Part shown: positions 60,740 to 64,000 of the stretch, piece by piece
Position numbering within the stretch: the first letter of the stretch is position 1
Layout: each line of letters begins with the position of its first letter
Origin: an uncultured SAR86 cluster bacterium
GTDB taxonomy: Bacteria > Pseudomonadota > Gammaproteobacteria > Magnimaribacterales > AG-339-G14
Reading direction: 5' to 3'
Assembly: GCA_902589965.1 (NCBI GenBank)
Contig: CACIUX010000004.1
Location: 1-64,000 of the forward strand
Length of the DNA: 64,000 nucleotides
Made by a program: the position numbers and the translations under genes
The notes under the pieces: generated by a model
The model's input: the letters and a program-made list of their open reading frames with translations, nothing else
Told to the model about the DNA's origin: nothing
Database searches by the model: none

Positions 60740-61486
60740 TTGAATATTTCTTACCTCAATTTTGGATTCTTGCTTTCATTTATTCTGGGAATAGTTTTCT
60801 TAACTTTTGATTTTTTTGGAGATATTTCTCTTCCGTCCTCAAACTGGGCAATAAAAGTTGGGGACAAATCCGTTTCCATGGAAAGTTATCTAGCTCAGAT
60901 CAGCCAACTTGATTTCAATAATGACGGGGAAATAGACGCCGAACTTAAAGAGTCAGTGATTGATCAACTCGTCATTGAGCAATTATTGATTATGAAGGCA
61001 ATCGATGAAGATATTATCCAAAGCGATCCTCTATTGAAAAATAATCTCATCGATTACATGACAAACATCATTTCTAATCAGACCATCTCGAATATTGGGT
61101 ATGAAGACGTTGAAGAATATTACAAAAATAATCTAGATAAATTTTCTCAAAATAATTTGTATTTAATGGAATCTGATAGTGAATTTATTAATTTACCCAA
61201 TGATTATCTTACAAAGCAGAAGCTAAGAGATTATTTGGGAGCAGATGCAATTATAAATATTGATATTCTTGAGATCGGCAGTGAAATTAAATTTATCCAA
61301 GATGATCAATCGTTTAGTGTTTTGCTTATAGATAAGATAGAAGGGGAACCCGCTTCATTAAACTCGATATTTGACATAGTAAATCAAGAGGCAATAAGGA
61401 GCGAAAGAGAGAGGTCTTTTAGAGAATACATAAATGAACTTAAAAAAAGTTATCCAGTTGAAATAAACCCTATCCTATATAAGTAA
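60740..61486 (+). CDS. Membrane-anchored SurA/PpiC-like protein with degenerate parvulin domain
   Basis: The 248-residue product has one N-terminal membrane segment (about 5-27) and then a periplasmic part that looks like a SurA-type chaperone region: ESVIDQLVIEQLLIMKAID and YEDVEEYYKNNLDKFSQ. A parvulin domain normally follows this pattern, but the usual RARHIL-type strand is missing and the remaining region is short. The start is a TTG directly after the elaA stop. Its TAA overlaps the HupE-like ATG by one base, so the two are coupled. The isomerase activity is doubtful. Confidence 0.7.
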   Translation: MNISYLNFGFLLSFILGIVFLTFDFFGDISLPSSNWAIKVGDKSVSMESYLAQISQLDFNNDGEIDAELKESVIDQLVIEQLLIMKAIDEDIIQSDPLLKNNLIDYMTNIISNQTISNIGYEDVEEYYKNNLDKFSQNNLYLMESDSEFINLPNDYLTKQKLRDYLGADAIINIDILEIGSEIKFIQDDQSFSVLLIDKIEGEPASLNSIFDIVNQEAIRSERERSFREYINELKKSYPVEINPILYK

Positions 61487-62589
61487 TGAGACTTCTGTCT
61501 TTGTATCTCTTATTGACAGCCTCTTTCTTGAGCTCACATGAGCTTCAAAAATTTAACCTTTCCTTAGACTTTCTTGAAACAGATGAATCCAAGGAAATTG
61601 AGATTAACATTATAGTACCTCGAAACTTATACAGACCATCTTTGGAAGAGAACCTTAACAATGGATTAAATTTTGATGCCTGTAAAGAAAAAGATTTTGA
61701 TCTAGTTAATTCAACAGCGAGATACTTAACTTTCAAGAAAAAAATTACTTGTAGCAATTTTCCTAGATCACTTGATGCTAGAAATTTCTTCTCTTTTTAT
61801 CCAGATCAAACTATTTTGGTGAATATAAAAAAAGAAACTAGCCTTCAAAATCAAACATTTTTAAATAATTCTAAAAGTAAAATTGATTTCAAAGAAGCCG
61901 ATCAGAATTTTAGTTTTTTTTCTTTAGGATTAAACCACTTTCTAGGGGGCTACGATCATATTGCGTTTGTATCTCTTTTAGCCTTACTGATAATTGGAAT
62001 AAAACAATTAATTTATCTACTCTCTGGCTTTACCTTAGGCCATGCTATCAGCATTACGTTCTCATCCTTAGGCTTTATTTCTGTAAAAATTTCAATAATT
62101 GAAATCCTTATTGGCTACTCAATATTTTTATTGGCTCTGGAGTACTTAACAATTAGACAAGTTAATAAAAATGGAATCATGAAGATAAATTCCATGTTTT
62201 GGATATCACTGGTCTGCGTTTCACTTGTCTTCTTTCCAGAAATAACTGTTCTATCAGTAGGCATGGCTTTGATTGGAATTTCTTATCCTTATTTAATTAC
62301 AAGAAATTCACTCATTAGAATTATTGCTACCGTATTTTTTGGACTTTTGCATGGTTTTGGATTTGCTTCAAACTTATCTAATTTTGATTCTCAATCACTA
62401 GTCTCATCTATTATTCTCTTCAACTTGGGAATAGAAGCAGCTCAAATTTTATATGCTATTTTTCTTCTTTTAGTCCTTAACCTTATTGCAAAAATAAGGC
62501 TTATAAGCAGACTATTTTTAAAAGATTTTATCTCTTTGATTGTTTTTTTCTTCTCTACCTTATGGTTTATAGGAAGGTTGCTGTTCTAG
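61486..62589 (+). CDS. HupE/UreJ-family membrane protein
   Basis: Proteins of this family are associated with nickel or cobalt handling. The 367-residue product has a signal peptide, a periplasmic N-terminal domain of about 120 residues with two cysteines, and then about seven membrane helices. Family motifs are clear: GLNHFLGGYDHIAF, FTLGHAISI and LLHGFGFAS, with histidines as likely metal ligands. No hydrogenase or urease gene is nearby. The stop overlaps that of the downstream gene by four bases (CTAG). Confidence 0.85.
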   Translation: MRLLSLYLLLTASFLSSHELQKFNLSLDFLETDESKEIEINIIVPRNLYRPSLEENLNNGLNFDACKEKDFDLVNSTARYLTFKKKITCSNFPRSLDARNFFSFYPDQTILVNIKKETSLQNQTFLNNSKSKIDFKEADQNFSFFSLGLNHFLGGYDHIAFVSLLALLIIGIKQLIYLLSGFTLGHAISITFSSLGFISVKISIIEILIGYSIFLLALEYLTIRQVNKNGIMKINSMFWISLVCVSLVFFPEITVLSVGMALIGISYPYLITRNSLIRIIATVFFGLLHGFGFASNLSNFDSQSLVSSIILFNLGIEAAQILYAIFLLLVLNLIAKIRLISRLFLKDFISLIVFFFSTLWFIGRLLF

Positions 62590-62963
62590 ATAATTTTGAC
62601 TTGTTCTGCCTGGGGTCCTCTTGCACCATTGGTAACGGTAAAGCTTACTCTAGTACTTTCTTTTAATAATTTTCTATCACTTTCATTTACCGAAGCAAAA
62701 TGAACAAAAAGATCACCACCTTTATCTCTCTCAACAAAACCGTAACCTTTGCTAGGATCAAACCATTTGATTGCTCCTTTTTCTCTTTTCAACCTCCTAG
62801 TAATTTGTCTTCCATAGACTATCGCCATACTGGAGATGAAAGTTGACATCAACAGAACCAAAAACATAGGTCCAAATGAGAAAAAAAATTGAGGGAAGTT
62901 AAAAACTAGAAAAGTAGCTAAGAGAGAAATGATTGCTGAAGTTGTGAGTCCGCGTAACCACAT
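62586..62963 (-). CDS. Membrane-anchored cold-shock-domain protein
   Basis: The 125-residue product has two hydrophobic segments (about 8-28 and 31-50), a basic stretch (RQITRRLKREK) and a C-terminal cold-shock domain (about 60-125). The domain has both RNA-binding motifs, KGYGFV and LFVHF, plus the KGAIKWFDPSKG start and GPQAEQVKII end. It may hold RNA at the inner membrane; this is inference. It lies between hupE-like and valS, with 17 bases separating it from valS. Confidence 0.85.
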   Translation of the reverse strand: MWLRGLTTSAIISLLATFLVFNFPQFFFSFGPMFLVLLMSTFISSMAIVYGRQITRRLKREKGAIKWFDPSKGYGFVERDKGGDLFVHFASVNESDRKLLKESTRVSFTVTNGARGPQAEQVKII

Positions 62964-62980
62964 CCAATTATATTAAAGGA

Positions 62981-64000
62981 TTAGTTAAGTTTATTTAAGT
63001 TCTTTAAATGTAATTGAATAGACTTAGATTCTTTAAGTGCCTGCTTATATTGACGTTTTCTCTCATTTACAAGGCTTTTAGGAGCGCTTGAAATAAACTT
63101 TTTGTTGCTTAAAGTATTTTCAATATTGGCCAAATTTTTGGTTACTTTCTGTAATTTTTGCTCATTTCTTAATTTTTCTGATATTGGATCTACGTTTCCT
63201 TCAAAAGGTATATGAAATTTGAGATCGTGTGAAACAACTATGGCGCAAGGTTTATCTATCTCTAATACTTTTAAATCTTTTATTCCAGCAAGTTTTTTTA
63301 AATGATCTGAGTTTTCGAGAATAAAATTCAGTGAAGTTTTATTGCCCGATATAAACACCTCTTCAAGCTTTAAAGATGCAATACCCATTTCAGCTTTCAT
63401 GTTTCTTATTGACGATATTGAGTTTTTCAAATTTTCTATTTCTTTGTATTTTGATCCTGAAATTCTTACTTTTTTTGGAAACGATTGATTTAACAAGAAT
63501 GATTGTTTTTTTCCGGAAGCAATCTGATTCCAGATTTCTTCTGTAATAAAAGGCATAAAAGGATGACAAAGTTTTAAGATTGACTCAAGAATATTCAGCA
63601 AACCAGATATGATTCTATCTACTTCGCTTTTCTTAATGTTATCTGAATCAAGTCGATTTTTTGAAAACTCGATGTACCAATCACAAAAATCATTCCATAC
63701 GAATTCGTAAACACTTTGAGTGGCTAAATCAAATCTGTAATTATCCATATGGGTATTCATAGAAACTATCGTGTAATTTAATTTCTCCACGATCCATTTA
63801 TCTTCGGGAGTTTTTATAAATTGATTAGTCTTTTTGAAACTAGCTGGCTTATTTAATTCAATGAATCTAGAGGCATTCCATAGTTTGTTACAAAAATTTC
63901 TATAACCTTCTACGCGCTTCATATCAAAATTAATATCTCTACTTCCAGAAGCAAGAGACAAAAAAGTAAATCTCAAAGCATCAGTACCGTGAGCTTTTAT
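62981..64000 (-). CDS. valS: Valine-tRNA ligase, C-terminal part (truncated by window edge)
   Basis: ValS charges tRNA-Val. The visible 340 residues are the C-terminal part; the frame is open to base 64000, where HGTDALRF continues from outside. The RVEGYRNFCNKLWNASRF segment matches the anticodon-binding domain, and the C-terminus is a lysine-rich coiled coil (KLRNEQKLQKVTKNLANIE). The catalytic HIGH and KMSKS motifs lie outside the window. Confidence 0.97.
   Translation of the reverse strand: MKAHGTDALRFTFLSLASGSRDINFDMKRVEGYRNFCNKLWNASRFIELNKPASFKKTNQFIKTPEDKWIVEKLNYTIVSMNTHMDNYRFDLATQSVYEFVWNDFCDWYIEFSKNRLDSDNIKKSEVDRIISGLLNILESILKLCHPFMPFITEEIWNQIASGKKQSFLLNQSFPKKVRISGSKYKEIENLKNSISSIRNMKAEMGIASLKLEEVFISGNKTSLNFILENSDHLKKLAGIKDLKVLEIDKPCAIVVSHDLKFHIPFEGNVDPISEKLRNEQKLQKVTKNLANIENTLSNKKFISSAPKSLVNERKRQYKQALKESKSIQLHLKNLNKLN

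Overview
The window is about 64 kb of AT-rich, tightly packed chromosome from a streamlined gammaproteobacterium. The FabA/FabB pair, LeuA type 2, the smpB/ssrA/bamE/fur/grpE/dnaK/dnaJ/dapB neighbourhood and the Pseudomonas-like order pyrH-frr-uppS-cdsA-dxr-rseP-bamA-skp-lpxD-fabZ-lpxA-lpxB-rnhB-dnaE-accA-tilS all point to Gammaproteobacteria. Low GC, shortened proteins, overlapping genes and missing neighbours suggest a free-living marine lineage such as SAR86; that placement is inference. No stretch longer than 300 bases lacks a gene. I see no tRNA, rRNA, IS element, prophage or CRISPR array.

Layout: (1) 1-6779, 3' part of rpoC, then rpsL-rpsG-fusA. (2) 6780-19871, the S10, spc and alpha ribosomal operons as one same-strand run, from rpsJ to rplQ with secY and rpoA; no tuf gene follows fusA. 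(3) 19868-24918, uvrA, ssb and the fabA-fabB unsaturated fatty acid pair. (4) 25015-27627, rplU-rpmA-obgE-proB and convergent rpsT. (5) 27693-32384, a lipoprotein prolyl oligopeptidase, tmRNA, smpB, an NSS transporter and bamE. (6) 32401-37166, fur-grpE-dnaK-dnaJ-dapB. (7) 37190-56293, the translation, isoprenoid, outer-membrane and lipid A cluster from rpsB to tilS. (8) 56290-64000, a more variable end: leuA, a probable holD-rimI pair, a glutathione peroxidase, an aldo/keto reductase, an ElaA acetyltransferase, a degenerate parvulin-like membrane protein coupled to a HupE/UreJ protein, a membrane-anchored cold-shock-domain protein, and the 3' end of valS.

Most genes are housekeeping and collinear with known gammaproteobacteria. 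The points of interest are small-scale: a near-leaderless rpsL promoter, a palindrome inside the S10 promoter, an rpsB leader hairpin, a tmRNA tag starting with glycine, a DnaJ whose first zinc motif is eroded, a palindromic -10 that could serve both fur and bamE, four convergent gene pairs whose stop codons overlap by exactly four bases, and the parvulin-like/HupE pair. I found no convincing large new system.
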